64,000 nt of DNA, from assembly GCF_033100115.1 (NCBI RefSeq), contig NZ_CP136910.1, forward strand, positions 124,001 to 188,000, in the 5' to 3' direction. The translations under genes were made by a program, and so were the position numbers. The DNA comes from Anaerocolumna sp. AGMB13020 (GTDB lineage Bacteria > Bacillota > Clostridia > Lachnospirales > Lachnospiraceae). Shown one piece after another: positions 53,268-63,291 of the stretch (the first letter of the stretch is position 1; every line of letters starts with the position of its first letter). The notes under the pieces were generated by a model. It ran no database searches. It was given only the letters and a program-made list of their open reading frames with translations, and was not told the DNA's origin.

Positions 53268-54377
53268 ATGAAAAAGAGAGTGTACATAGGAATAATAATT
53301 ATTCTGTCAATTGCTATTGCAGGCTTTGGTCCAGTATATAAGAACATAAATAAAAGTATAAAATACAAACTGGCTTTTACTAAAATTGAAGAAAAGAAAT
53401 ATCCGCAAGCAATTGGTATTTTAAGAAAACTAAATAACTATAAAGAATCTAAGGATATCATCCATCAATTGCAGTATGTCATAAATGGATCTTACATAGC
53501 TAATGGTATATGGGCTGCTGCTGCAATAACGCCGGATGGAAAAGTAAGAATAGCTTATAATGGCAATGATAAAGAATACGCTTCATCCGATTCGTGGCAG
53601 AATATAAAAGCTCTCTCTTTTCACGGAGGCGATTCTCTGGAGGGGCTTACAGAAGAAGGAAAAATAATTACAACCAGTACGACAACTGCTGAAAATTTGC
53701 GAAAGTCTGCTGCAGTCTCAACAAGTGCGATGGCAGACATTGTGACTGCTGTTGCCTCCTGGAAAGATATCACTGCTTTTCAGACTTTTTATCCTCAGTC
53801 TGCCGTTGCTCTTGATAAGGAGGGATTCGTATATGCTGCGTATCCTTTTTTTAACAATGGACTGGACAAGTTAAATGGCTGGTCTAATATAACTGCAATA
53901 GCAGATGGCAGAAGCTATGTGGCAGGCTTAAGAGCAGACGGAAGTGTACTGGTTGATAATTATAATTATTACGGCTCCTTGGATACGTCAGACTGGCAGG
54001 ATATTGTTGCACTCTCAGCCTCCACCTCCCTAATAGGGTTAAAAGATGACGGCACTGTAATTGCTACAGGTCTAAACAATTATGGGGAAGGCAATGTAGA
54101 AGACTGGAAAGACATTATAGCCATATCAACCAGCAGGTTCTGTACGCTTGGATTAAAAAGAGATGGAACCGTTGTTGCAGTTGGTAACAATCCCTATGGT
54201 GCAATGGATATTAATGAATGGTCGGATATTGTAGCAATACAGGCAGGAGATTATTTTTCTATTGGTTTAAGAGCAGATGGCTCCATGGTATTAGCTGGAG
54301 ACAGCAGAGAATCGGGAAAAGAATCCCCGGAGGTGTCAAGTATGAAGAATTTATATGTGCCTTTCATTGATAAATAA
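53268..54377 (+). CDS. secreted or membrane-anchored RCC1-like repeat protein
   Basis: Protein of about 369 residues with an N-terminal hydrophobic anchor or signal (residues 3-22), a short helical segment, then at least five RCC1-type blades. The repeated pattern is W-x-DI(V/I)A(L/I)SA...GL(K/R)xDGTVxA.G.N..G. Such propellers mediate binding; no enzyme motif is seen. Start taken at ATG 53268; GTG codons at 53256 and 53259 are alternatives because GGAG lies immediately before them. Confidence 0.82.
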   Translation: MKKRVYIGIIIILSIAIAGFGPVYKNINKSIKYKLAFTKIEEKKYPQAIGILRKLNNYKESKDIIHQLQYVINGSYIANGIWAAAAITPDGKVRIAYNGNDKEYASSDSWQNIKALSFHGGDSLEGLTEEGKIITTSTTTAENLRKSAAVSTSAMADIVTAVASWKDITAFQTFYPQSAVALDKEGFVYAAYPFFNNGLDKLNGWSNITAIADGRSYVAGLRADGSVLVDNYNYYGSLDTSDWQDIVALSASTSLIGLKDDGTVIATGLNNYGEGNVEDWKDIIAISTSRFCTLGLKRDGTVVAVGNNPYGAMDINEWSDIVAIQAGDYFSIGLRADGSMVLAGDSRESGKESPEVSSMKNLYVPFIDK

Positions 54378-54488
54378 GAATAGCTTTCCTCCTTAAAAAG
54401 GCAATTTTTAATACCGTAATATAGTGTGTTTGAGCAAGCCACAAAGTTGTTCCGAACAGATCCGAAGCACGCCGCACCGCAAGCATCG

Positions 54489-54506
54489 CTGGGCAGGGAA
54501 GCCCAG
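54489..54506. other. GC-rich hairpin in an otherwise AT-rich gap
   Basis: CTGGGC (54489-54494) and GCCCAG (54501-54506) with a 6-base loop, within a GC-rich patch (about 54450-54510) that also repeats TCCGAA. Possible terminator or remnant; unidentified. Confidence 0.3.
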
Positions 54507-54544
54507 AGTTATATCATTTAGAATTTTAAATAAGGAAAAATAGT

Positions 54545-55339
54545 ATGAAAAATATATTTATTGAAGGAATTCCTGGCAGCGGGAAGAGTACCTTACTAGG
54601 GAAGCTTCAGGAAAAATTGCCTGAGTATAAGTTCTATCGGGAAGGAGAGATATCACCTGTTGACTTGGCATGGTGTTCTTACCTGTCAATAACCCAATAT
54701 AAGAAATTGCAGGAAGATTGGCCTCAATTTAGAAATATAATAGATATAAATTCCGTCCAAGAAGAGGGTTATTATATCATTCCTTATACTAGATTGCATG
54801 GAGATAATCATGCGTTTTATCGTTACATGGAGAAGTATGAAATATATGGCGGCCGAAGAAGTATCGATGAGTTTAAAGGTATTGTTAAAAAAAGATACCG
54901 CAATTTTAAAGGGACAGGGAATATTTTTGAATGTGCCTTTTTCCAAAATATAATTGAAGAGTTGATGTTATATGCTGAGTACTGTGATGATAAAATTTTA
55001 GATTTTTACCAGGAACTGGTATCGGATATTAACACGGATGATTTACTAATAATACGATTTATCTGTGATGACATCATAGAAAGCCTTGAACATATTCGAA
55101 AAGAGCGTACTAATAATCAGGGTGATGAAGTATGGTATACTCTCATGCTGGGCTATTTAAAGCAATCACCCTATGGAAAGTCTCATGGTATGAATAATTT
55201 TGAAGATGTCATAAGCCATTTTAATAGAAGAATAAAATTGGAAAATAGAATTTTAAATGAGTTACTGCCGTACAAATTTATTGATTTGAAGAGCAAGGAT
55301 TATCAACTGGATGAAATTCTCACTTTTCTGAGCAAGTAA
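54545..55339 (+). CDS. P-loop NTPase, nucleoside-kinase-like
   Basis: A 264-residue protein with Walker A IEGIPGSGKSTLLGKL at the N-terminus, resembling deoxynucleoside and thymidylate kinase folds. The late ERTNNQGDEVWYTLM segment could act as a lid. It has no membrane segment. The true substrate is unknown; a nucleoside, a small-molecule kinase or a resistance function are all possible. ATAAGGA precedes the ATG. Confidence 0.7.
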   Translation: MKNIFIEGIPGSGKSTLLGKLQEKLPEYKFYREGEISPVDLAWCSYLSITQYKKLQEDWPQFRNIIDINSVQEEGYYIIPYTRLHGDNHAFYRYMEKYEIYGGRRSIDEFKGIVKKRYRNFKGTGNIFECAFFQNIIEELMLYAEYCDDKILDFYQELVSDINTDDLLIIRFICDDIIESLEHIRKERTNNQGDEVWYTLMLGYLKQSPYGKSHGMNNFEDVISHFNRRIKLENRILNELLPYKFIDLKSKDYQLDEILTFLSK

Positions 55340-55455
55340 ATACACCATACATAAAAGTGCATACTGTTTAAAATGACGCTCTTGTGGTACATTTATCTAG
55401 GAGGGTTAATTTATCCTTACTACTTATTGACATTATTTGAACTGGAGGATATAAA

Positions 55456-56445
55456 ATGTTACATATCAGTCAACCACTAACAATGAAAGGGATATCCCTG
55501 GGTAATCGATTGGTAATGCCGCCAATGGCTTCAGCCAAATCTGATAATGGAGCAGTAAGCCAGGAATTGTGCGCCTATTACGATGAAAAATCACAGGATG
55601 GCCAATTTGGTCTGATTATTACGGAGCATGCATATATAAGTTCAGAAGGAAAAGCAAGTCTTGGACAACTTTCTATAGCAGATGAGTCTTGTATTAAGGG
55701 ACTTAGTCAACTTGTTTCGATTATTCATAATAATGGTACAAAAGTGATTGCTCAGATCAATCATGCCGGATGCCAGACCTCTTCAGAAATAACCGGTAAA
55801 GCAACGGTAAGAGCCAGTACCATTCGTTTATCTGAAAAATTTGATATACCACATGAATTAAGTAAGGATGATATTAAAAACATTGTTAAGGACTTTACAA
55901 ACTCCGCAATGTATGCAAAAGAAGCTGGTTTTGATGGTGTTGAAATTCATTCAGCACATGGATATCTACTGAACCAATTCTATTCACCTCTGACGAATAA
56001 GAGAAAGGATGAGTATAACGGTTCTACTTTAGAAGGAAGAGTCCGTTTTCATCTGGAAATCATAGAATCCATTCGTAAAAATGTAGGAGATGAGTTTATC
56101 ATTGCCTTACGTTTAGGTGCCTGCGATTACATGGAGGGCGGAAGCACAAAGGCAGATAGTGTGAAAGCTGCTGTTATGTTTGAAACAGCCGGGATAGATC
56201 TTCTGGATATCAGTGGCGGTTTCTGTGGTTTCATAAACCCTCAAATAAAAGAACAGGGGTATTTTGCAGAACTAACAAAACCCATTAAAGATGCAGTATC
56301 TATACCGGTTATATTAACAGGTGGTATTGTAGAGGGAGCAGTTGCAGAAGAACTGCTTGCTACCGGACAGGCAGACTTAATTGGAGTTGGAAGAGCTATA
56401 CTCAAAGATTCACTTTGGGCAAAAAAAGCTATTAATACGAAATAA
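55456..56445 (+). CDS. NADH:flavin oxidoreductase (old yellow enzyme family)
   Basis: A 329-residue FMN-dependent TIM-barrel reductase. GNRLVMPPMAS at the N-terminus, QINHAGCQTS, GFDGVEIHSAHGYLLNQFYSPLTNKR, and the phosphate-binding IPVILTGGIVEG and ADLIGVGRAIL are all family motifs. It lacks the C-terminal Fe-S/FAD domains of the 2,4-dienoyl-CoA reductase type. It reduces activated C=C bonds; the substrate is unknown. GGAGG precedes the ATG. Confidence 0.92.
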   Translation: MLHISQPLTMKGISLGNRLVMPPMASAKSDNGAVSQELCAYYDEKSQDGQFGLIITEHAYISSEGKASLGQLSIADESCIKGLSQLVSIIHNNGTKVIAQINHAGCQTSSEITGKATVRASTIRLSEKFDIPHELSKDDIKNIVKDFTNSAMYAKEAGFDGVEIHSAHGYLLNQFYSPLTNKRKDEYNGSTLEGRVRFHLEIIESIRKNVGDEFIIALRLGACDYMEGGSTKADSVKAAVMFETAGIDLLDISGGFCGFINPQIKEQGYFAELTKPIKDAVSIPVILTGGIVEGAVAEELLATGQADLIGVGRAILKDSLWAKKAINTK

Positions 56446-56480
56446 AATATTATAAAAGCAGCCGTGATCAAAAAATAACA

Positions 56481-56531
56481 CAAGAGCAGAATGAATAATG
56501 TCACTTTAAGCAAATTAACATTCTGTTCTTG
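56481..56531. terminator. bidirectional hairpin between convergent genes
   Basis: CAAGAGCAGAATG (56481-56493) pairs with CATTCTGTTCTTG (56519-56531), one wobble, 25-base loop. It lies between the flavin oxidoreductase and GH43 genes. Confidence 0.55.
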
Positions 56532-56547
56532 CGTTAATATTAAATAA

Positions 56548-58173
56548 TTATTTCTTACTTCCCCAGACACACACATTTTCGCCTAAGGCTGTAAAAGTCA
56601 TAACGATTCTATGTTTATTTTCCGTTGCCTGTTTAATAAATTTTCCTCTATATTCAACCCCATCAATGATAATTGACATATCGGCGGTTCCTTCTTTATA
56701 ACGCCAGGTTCCTGTTAAATCTCCGGAAACTGAACCGTCCTCTTTTAGTGAAATATTCTTATTCTCTGCAATTCCTGCTACAATAGAACCGTAATCATGA
56801 TAAAAGGTATTGGGCGTGTGCACTATGAACTCATAGCTTCCAGTCATTTCTTCTTTCGAATAGCCGCTTTCGGCCAGTGTTTCGCCAGAATATTCATAAG
56901 GTGCTGCAATCAGCCAGTTATCTTCATTTATAAAAAGCTGCTGAACACGAACTTGATGTGCTTCTTTTATTCCATTTTTACCACCTGCAAAACGAGTATG
57001 GTACACTAATAAGATTTTGCCATCATCATCCGTAAAGACTGAATTATGTCCTTGTGCAACGTGGGTATCATAATTACCTGAAAGCTGATAGCTGCCCATT
57101 AATCTGATGCCAATTTTGGAAGTAAGATTGTTCATATTCCTTTTATATACAGCTGATTCACCGTTCTGATCCACATATGGACCGGTAATATCTTTAGAAC
57201 GGAACACTCTTATCTGATAACCATCTTCAGCGCTCAGCCCGCCATAGGATACAAAAAGATAATAATAATCCCCGGCTTTTAATATGTAAGGACCTTCACC
57301 GGATACCGCATTTCCACCTGCTATTTTATAACCATAATACTCATCTGATACATTCTTTTCCGTGGCATAGGTATAGGTATAATCTCTTAATCCGGTTTCG
57401 GCATCTAATTTAAGCATATAGATTCCCCCAAACCAGGAACCGAAACTCATCCAAAGATTTCCTTCGTCATCATATCTCAGATTAGGATCGATAGCATTAA
57501 TTTTCGTGTCATTTATTGATTGATATCTGGATAGGTCTGCCTTGTTTCCTAAAACCTTGTAGACATCCGTTTTTTCAACGGGATGTGAGGTGGTGTTAAA
57601 ACCGGAATAAACAACTGCTCCTGCATACTCATAAGGACCTTCTATTTTATCCGCTGTCAAAAGAGCGATAACGGAGTTCCAGTCATCACCATTAACACTC
57701 ATATAGAGGCAGTATTTTTTCATGGTTTCATTGTATATCACATCGGGTGCCCATAAATTACCATTTAAATTCGGATTGGAATCCGTTCTGCAGTAGTCTT
57801 TCCAAAGATCACCCAATAACTTATTGTAATCTGAATTAATATTGTTCTTATAAGTTGACCAGTGCATTAAATCATCACTTTTAGCCCATGCCATATGAGA
57901 ACCAAATATATAATAGCTGCCATCTGTTTTAATAACAGAAGGATCATGAACAGATACTCTGGTATAAGTGACATCAGCTATCTCTGCCGGTTCCAATGCT
58001 TCGGCAATTTCAGTGGGTGCAGGCGTTGCTGTAGTTTGAGTCTCCGTTGTGACCGGTTGCTGTGGTTCTTGCGTAACTGCCTCATTCCCATTGTCTTTGT
58101 TCTTGCAGCCACTTAACAGCAGAACAGAAGTAAATATAGAAATAATGCTAAATCTTATAAGTTCCTTTCTCAT
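56548..58173 (-). CDS. GH43 family arabinanase-like lipoprotein
   Basis: Surface lipoprotein of 541 residues. The signal peptide ends in the lipobox LLLSGC, followed by a Thr/Pro-rich linker. A five-bladed GH43 domain (about 75-430) has catalytic candidates in VSVHDPSVIK (base), NAIDPNLRYDDEGNLW (pKa modulator) and VSGEGPYIL (acid). A C-terminal lipocalin-like GH43_C2 domain ends the protein. It probably cleaves arabinan or a related plant polysaccharide. Start at 58173, with AAAGGAG six bases upstream. Confidence 0.9.
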   Translation of the reverse strand: MRKELIRFSIISIFTSVLLLSGCKNKDNGNEAVTQEPQQPVTTETQTTATPAPTEIAEALEPAEIADVTYTRVSVHDPSVIKTDGSYYIFGSHMAWAKSDDLMHWSTYKNNINSDYNKLLGDLWKDYCRTDSNPNLNGNLWAPDVIYNETMKKYCLYMSVNGDDWNSVIALLTADKIEGPYEYAGAVVYSGFNTTSHPVEKTDVYKVLGNKADLSRYQSINDTKINAIDPNLRYDDEGNLWMSFGSWFGGIYMLKLDAETGLRDYTYTYATEKNVSDEYYGYKIAGGNAVSGEGPYILKAGDYYYLFVSYGGLSAEDGYQIRVFRSKDITGPYVDQNGESAVYKRNMNNLTSKIGIRLMGSYQLSGNYDTHVAQGHNSVFTDDDGKILLVYHTRFAGGKNGIKEAHQVRVQQLFINEDNWLIAAPYEYSGETLAESGYSKEEMTGSYEFIVHTPNTFYHDYGSIVAGIAENKNISLKEDGSVSGDLTGTWRYKEGTADMSIIIDGVEYRGKFIKQATENKHRIVMTFTALGENVCVWGSKK

Positions 58174-58913
58174 AGCCTTCTCCTTTGGCGTAAATTTACA
58201 AATAAAAACAGTAACAAGATACTGGGTGCAAATACGAATCAACAGATTATTAGCAATATTTTGTAAATCCAAATTATTATGTAATATTTTGATTATGTAA
58301 TATGTATCCTTGAAATTTGATTGATATACTATAATATAAAATAATTTAAACTAGAATATATCTGTATAGTATCTCTTGTTGTCTGTTATATATTTTATTA
58401 TAGAATAACATGGGAAAAGGTATATTTCAATGTATTTATTCGTTTTATTTATATTGAACTAAAATAGTTTATTTATAAATAAATATTAGTTTTATCAGAT
58501 TAACAGAACAAATATTCAGTACAAAAGTCCGGACTCAAAGCCTTTTATGAATCCATACTCAAGGGAGTTTTCAAATGGACTGCCTGATAAACTGAAACCG
58601 TTTTAGAGCCAAAAATGTACTCCTGGTATAGTACCCAAGGTGGCAGAGTCTGTGGCAAAAGTCTGGTCTGGCAGAGATTAAAATATGCAGGGAAAATACA
58701 TCGTTATATTACTATCAAAATTATGGTTATGAAAAATCAATAAAATTACGAAATATAAGTAGAAGCTTAAATCCTTTTGAACTGATCATTGTTTTGAACT
58801 GATCATTGCCGTTTAAAAAATACATTACAACACGTTAGATGCTATGATCACAGAATATTTATGAATACAACAAGCTGCAGCTTTGAGAAAAGCAACTAGC
58901 AAGGGAGGCAATT
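58174..58913. other. AT-rich intergenic region with a 17-bp tandem repeat
   Basis: About 740 bases between the divergent GH43 and transglutaminase-like genes, with no gene I can support. TTTTGAACTGATCATTG occurs twice in tandem (58775-58791 and 58792-58808); each copy contains the palindrome TGATCA. A less AT-rich stretch, about 58500-58690, gave no recognisable protein in either direction. Confidence 0.5.
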
Positions 58914-59750
58914 ATGTCAAAGAAAATTTTACTGGTAATCATTTGCATTTTTATAATGCTCCCCCCCGTAACGGCTGATGCCCAAACCTATACATCACAA
59001 GATCAAGTTTACCGTATTATCAGAAAGAATCTGCTGGCTCATAAGGAGCAGTTTTCGATTGAGATGAATATTGAGGTAATGAATAAAATTGGTAAAAATA
59101 CAGATCTGCTGAATAAAGCGGCTGCAATAGACGATAAAAGTACTTCCAAGGATGGCGATTACCTTCGATTTTCAGTAAGCCAATGGACTTCTCATTGGCA
59201 GTGGTACACCAATGGTAAGACTGCCCTGCTGAATTTCAGTACAACATACAGGACAACCTTAAAGCAGGAGAAAGAACTGGATGCAGAGATTAAACGAGTG
59301 ATTAAAGCCCTGAAACTCACTGATAAAAGTGACGATACAAAGGTTAAAAAAATACATGATTACATTATTAATAAGACGGCTTATGATGAATCCCTGGATA
59401 ACCATACTGCTTACAATGTCTTAATCGACCAAACAGCCGTATGTGATGGTTATTCTCTTGCAGCCTATCGTTTATTAACTGATGCCGGTATAGAAAACAG
59501 GATCATAACCGGTATGGCAAATGGCGGCTCTCATTCCTGGAATATAGTTAAAATTAATAAAAAGTGGTATAATCTGGACTTGACCTGGGATGATCCTATC
59601 ACGAATACTGGTGAACAGATATTAACTTATGACTATTTTCTGAAGAATGACAGAGACTTTAAGAATCACAAAAGAGATGCAAAGTATCGAACAAGTGCTT
59701 TTATAAAGAAATATCCTATAGCCAAGGAAAGTTATAAGCTGGCTAATTAA
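58914..59750 (+). CDS. secreted transglutaminase-like protein
   Basis: A 278-residue exported protein with a signal peptide ending TADAQ. The transglutaminase-like (papain-fold) triad is visible: Cys in TAVCDGYSLAAY, His in GSHSWNIVKIN, Asp in NLDLTWDDP. Bacterial members are mostly cysteine proteases or peptide cross-linkers at the cell surface. AGGGAGGC precedes the ATG. Confidence 0.88.
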   Translation: MSKKILLVIICIFIMLPPVTADAQTYTSQDQVYRIIRKNLLAHKEQFSIEMNIEVMNKIGKNTDLLNKAAAIDDKSTSKDGDYLRFSVSQWTSHWQWYTNGKTALLNFSTTYRTTLKQEKELDAEIKRVIKALKLTDKSDDTKVKKIHDYIINKTAYDESLDNHTAYNVLIDQTAVCDGYSLAAYRLLTDAGIENRIITGMANGGSHSWNIVKINKKWYNLDLTWDDPITNTGEQILTYDYFLKNDRDFKNHKRDAKYRTSAFIKKYPIAKESYKLAN

Positions 59751-59944
59751 CTACGAACCTATATTTATGATTATTTACCCCCTTTTCAATAAGGAATCAA
59801 AGTAGCTGTTAAGTGTTCAGGTAACTAACTGTGTTTTAATTATATAAAAAAGGAGTGTAAAGATAACTTCCGCACCCCCTTAGTCCTGCAAGCGGGAATT
59901 TACTCTTTCCCTTTACTTGTTACAGATATTACCGCTTTACACAA

Positions 59945-59982
59945 GAACATTTGTTTGTTATAGTATATCCAAACATATGTTC
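59945..59982 (+). promoter_or_regulatory. two LexA (SOS) boxes upstream of dinB
   Basis: GAACATTTGTTT (59945-59956) and AAACATATGTTC (59971-59982). Both fit the Gram-positive SOS pattern GAAC-N4-GTTY, the second on the reverse strand. They lie 16-53 bases before the dinB start. Confidence 0.75.
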
Positions 59983-59997
59983 TTAGCGGAGGCACAA

Positions 59998-61266
59998 ATG
60001 GAAAAAATAATATTTCATATAGATGTGAATTCAGCATTTTTAAGCTGGGAAGCAGTGTATCGTATAAATCGTTTAGGCAGCAGGGAAGATTTAAGAGAGC
60101 AGATATCTGCGGTAGGGGGAGATATAAGTAAAAGACATGGTATTATACTGGCAAAATCCATTTCTGCCAAAGCCTATGGGATTAAAACAGGCGAGAGCAT
60201 CTTAGAAGCTTTACAGAAATGTCCTGAGCTTATCCTTGTTCCGCCCAACTATAATTTGTATGAAAGTTCATCGGCTGCTTTTATCAAGATACTGCGCAGG
60301 TATTCACCTGATATTGAACAATATTCAATAGATGAAGCTTTTGTTGATATGACCGGCACAATGGGATTATGGGGAGCTCCTCTTGAAATTGCTCACTATA
60401 TAAAGGACCAAATCAGAAGAGAACTTGGCTTTACTGTTAACATCGGTATTTCAAATAATAAAATACTGGCTAAAATGGCTTCAGACTTTAAGAAGCCGGA
60501 TAAAGTGCATACCCTTTTTCCTGAGGAAATCAAAGATAAAATGTGGCCTTTGCCGGTATCAGAGCTTTTCTTTGTAGGAAGAGCAACCAGCAGGAAGTTA
60601 TTTAACCTTGGCATTAAGACGATAGGCGAATTGGCAAATACAGATCCCGGTATATTAAAAAGTCATATGAAGAAACACGGCGAAGTGATTTGGGCTTTTG
60701 CAAATGGAATCGATCTGTCAGGAGTTCAATCCACCCCTCCGGTCAATAAAGGTTATGGAAACAGTACAACGATACCGCATGATGTTACCAAAGCGGAGGA
60801 TGCGAAGCTGGTTCTCCTTGCTCTGGCGGAAACTGTATCAGCCAGGTTAAGAAAAGATAATGTGAAAGCAGAAGTTATCTCAGTTGGAATAAAAGATTAC
60901 AACTTTAATTACGGTTCCCATCAAACGGTTTTAATGACTGCAACAAATATAACCAAAGAAATTCACAAAATTACCTGTATGCTTTTTGATGAGCTATGGG
61001 ATGGTACACCCATAAGGCATCTTGGTATTCATACCTCCAGAATCAAAGATTATAACACCGGAAGGCAATTGTGTATCTTTGATGCGGAAGATTATGAGAA
61101 GCTTGAGTACGCAGATTTAATGGTTGATACTCTGAGGAAAAGATATGGAATTGATACTGTACAAAGAGCCGTGTTCCTTCAAAGTCCCATTGATCATATG
61201 TCAGGAGGAATAACCAGGGAGAAAAGAACCGTGGACTACAGTAAATTAAAAATCAGTAATAATTAA
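59998..61266 (+). CDS. dinB: DNA polymerase IV (Y-family)
   Basis: Error-prone translesion polymerase of 422 residues. HIDVNSAFLSWEAV holds the first catalytic Asp; YSIDEAFVDMT holds the second Asp and Glu. The helix-hairpin-helix region ELFFVGRATSRKLFNLGIKTIGELA follows, then the little-finger domain. Start at 59998, with GGAGG 6 bases upstream; frames starting earlier run through the SOS boxes. LexA control is expected from the two operator-like boxes. Confidence 0.95.
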   Translation: MEKIIFHIDVNSAFLSWEAVYRINRLGSREDLREQISAVGGDISKRHGIILAKSISAKAYGIKTGESILEALQKCPELILVPPNYNLYESSSAAFIKILRRYSPDIEQYSIDEAFVDMTGTMGLWGAPLEIAHYIKDQIRRELGFTVNIGISNNKILAKMASDFKKPDKVHTLFPEEIKDKMWPLPVSELFFVGRATSRKLFNLGIKTIGELANTDPGILKSHMKKHGEVIWAFANGIDLSGVQSTPPVNKGYGNSTTIPHDVTKAEDAKLVLLALAETVSARLRKDNVKAEVISVGIKDYNFNYGSHQTVLMTATNITKEIHKITCMLFDELWDGTPIRHLGIHTSRIKDYNTGRQLCIFDAEDYEKLEYADLMVDTLRKRYGIDTVQRAVFLQSPIDHMSGGITREKRTVDYSKLKISNN

Positions 61267-61279
61267 GGAGTTCAGCTAT

Positions 61280-61594
61280 ATGTCATGTTTTGGTATAGGT
61301 ATAAATAATAACGCTCCGGATGAGGGGAATATTAAAGGAACCAGGATAGAAATTGCCTGTGCCTGCTGGTTCACAAGCAAAGGAATGACTACCCCTTTTA
61401 TGATAAAATACATGGATGTGAATGGTGAAATACAAAGTATCAGAAATATCAGGGTCAATTATATGGAAAACAAAAATTATTCAGGGTTGTCTTCATTAGA
61501 ATACGACTGTACCATAATGAATCAGGACACCATTATGTATGTGAAATTAATCTATTTTAAAGAGGATAACAAGTGGGTTATGGTTATTAAATAA
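61280..61594 (+). CDS. hypothetical protein co-transcribed with dinB
   Basis: A 104-residue soluble protein, predicted mostly beta (RIEIACACWFTSKGMTTPFM, then a DVNGEIQSIRNIRV strand pair). It begins 13 bases after dinB with a good AAGGAG site, so it should share the SOS transcript. No family recognised. Its position is that often held by small dinB/UvrX partners, but no similarity to YolD is seen. Confidence 0.75.
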   Translation: MSCFGIGINNNAPDEGNIKGTRIEIACACWFTSKGMTTPFMIKYMDVNGEIQSIRNIRVNYMENKNYSGLSSLEYDCTIMNQDTIMYVKLIYFKEDNKWVMVIK

Positions 61595-61674
61595 TGTGAT
61601 TATTGTACTAACGCTACTATTTATTATACATTTAAACCATTTGCAAAAGAGCATGTATATTTGGACTACATAGG

Positions 61675-62964
61675 TTAATCGATTATAGTTTCAATATCAT
61701 ATTGTGAATTAATGACCAGCCACAACTGTGTAAAATACGTCATGATATTCCAGATTGAGATACCAGGGAAATTATTTATAATTACAAGGTCTAATAATGC
61801 ATCGATAGTTCTTGCATCAACAAACCATACAACATATTTTCTGGGAATTTCTACACCAAGATAGTATTCGAAATGAGGATTTTGTGATATTTCATCAAAT
61901 TGTATTTTGGAGCCTGTAGTCAATGCCAGCTCAATTGCAGCATCATAGGTTATAGCATTGGCTCTTGTGATACCGATTAAATATGGAAGCAGCCATGAAT
62001 AGCCAATTACCGGCAGCCCAATATTCATCTTATCCCGGGGGATTAAAGTTATTAAATAATCTATAAATAGCTGTAACGTACTTATAGAGGCAACAGGGGT
62101 TGGCGGTCCAAAATAATACCCCCAATTATAGTTCATAATAACCATCTGAGTTGCCTCTTTCGCAATCTCTGAATAATCAATTCTTTCAAATGCTATTACG
62201 TTATTTTCTATATCCGTTACCGGTGAAATGGAAATAAAAACTGCATATCCTTCACTATTCAAACTTTCTGCCATTATCTTGGCAAATCTATTATAGATTC
62301 CTACAATATCACCTGTTATGTATGATAGTATAAAGCTTACACCATAAAAGCCTTTTCTTTTCAGTACGGCCAAAATATTTGCGGCATATCTTTTTACATT
62401 TTCCTCGCTAAAAAGAATATGGTAAACGTCTTCTTCACTTCCAACACCTTCAAAGGATAAAGAAGATATCAGCATCAAAGGAGCTACTTTATAGGCTCTT
62501 GTTAGCTGTAATATCTCTTCATCATCAGGTTCAATTACATCAGCATTTCTTGTAAGCCTATACCCGAAGATAGTCAGAAAAGTAAGAAAGGGTAAGGTTT
62601 TTCTTAATACAGCCATATCAATAAATGGATTGGCATAACCGTTAGTGGTTATCTTTCCTTTTTTATCGCCGTAACGAATAACCAAAGTTTCACCTGGATA
62701 TAAAAATTCTCTGTCAGACAGGAAAGGGTTATTTCTTAATAATTCTATAATAGATGTATTATTTACAGAGGCAATCCCAGCCAGTGTATCTCCCTCTTGA
62801 ACGATATAGGTAACTTGGGGATACACAATAACGATACATTGTCCTTCAATCAGGTTATTTGGATTTTGTATTCCATTATTAATTATTAAACTGTCTATAG
62901 GGATACCGTAACTTTCGGCTATAGACGTAAGAGTATCACCCAATTGTACGACATGTATAATCAT
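61675..62964 (-). CDS. LysM-GH18 spore-type protein with eroded active site
   Basis: A 429-residue protein with two LysM domains (about residues 2-48 and 51-97) and a GH18 barrel similar to YaaH/SleL, spore cortex-lytic proteins with no classical signal peptide. The catalytic motif DGxxxDxE is replaced: where active enzymes have YDGVNIDFE this one reads FYGVSFILS, so the proton donor Glu is Ser and the assisting Asp is Ile. It is probably a glycan-binding, non-hydrolytic coat protein. Confidence 0.87.
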   Translation of the reverse strand: MIIHVVQLGDTLTSIAESYGIPIDSLIINNGIQNPNNLIEGQCIVIVYPQVTYIVQEGDTLAGIASVNNTSIIELLRNNPFLSDREFLYPGETLVIRYGDKKGKITTNGYANPFIDMAVLRKTLPFLTFLTIFGYRLTRNADVIEPDDEEILQLTRAYKVAPLMLISSLSFEGVGSEEDVYHILFSEENVKRYAANILAVLKRKGFYGVSFILSYITGDIVGIYNRFAKIMAESLNSEGYAVFISISPVTDIENNVIAFERIDYSEIAKEATQMVIMNYNWGYYFGPPTPVASISTLQLFIDYLITLIPRDKMNIGLPVIGYSWLLPYLIGITRANAITYDAAIELALTTGSKIQFDEISQNPHFEYYLGVEIPRKYVVWFVDARTIDALLDLVIINNFPGISIWNIMTYFTQLWLVINSQYDIETIID

Positions 62965-63291
62965 ACTTGTTTCTCCATAAAAATTACTATTTAATTATAT
63001 GATGGAATATCGGCGATATTATTAAACTCCACAGCCTTTCAGAAATATTTTGTTTAGAACCAGAGGAAAATTACTTTCTTCATAAATTTTGACAGTTATA
63101 GAAAAGATTCTTTCGTGCAAACAGACATAGTTATTTCCTTCCGAATCTTATTGGCTGTTATACCTGACAGTATATTTATAAATTCCATGGGATAAATAGA
63201 GTCGTATTTGTAATATTATCCAGTAAATGGTATAGTTAAGCTAAGCCTTATTCTACTATATTGCCTATGTAAATAAATGGGGGATTTCTTA
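62965..63291. other. intergenic region, no gene supported
   Basis: About 330 AT-rich bases between divergent genes. A TTGACA near 63088 could be a -35, but no good -10 was found at the right distance. Confidence 0.3.

Noticed and set aside
58500..58700. Transposon or gene remnant in the gap before the transglutaminase-like gene
   Set aside because: Neither strand gave recognisable protein, and no terminal inverted repeats were found.
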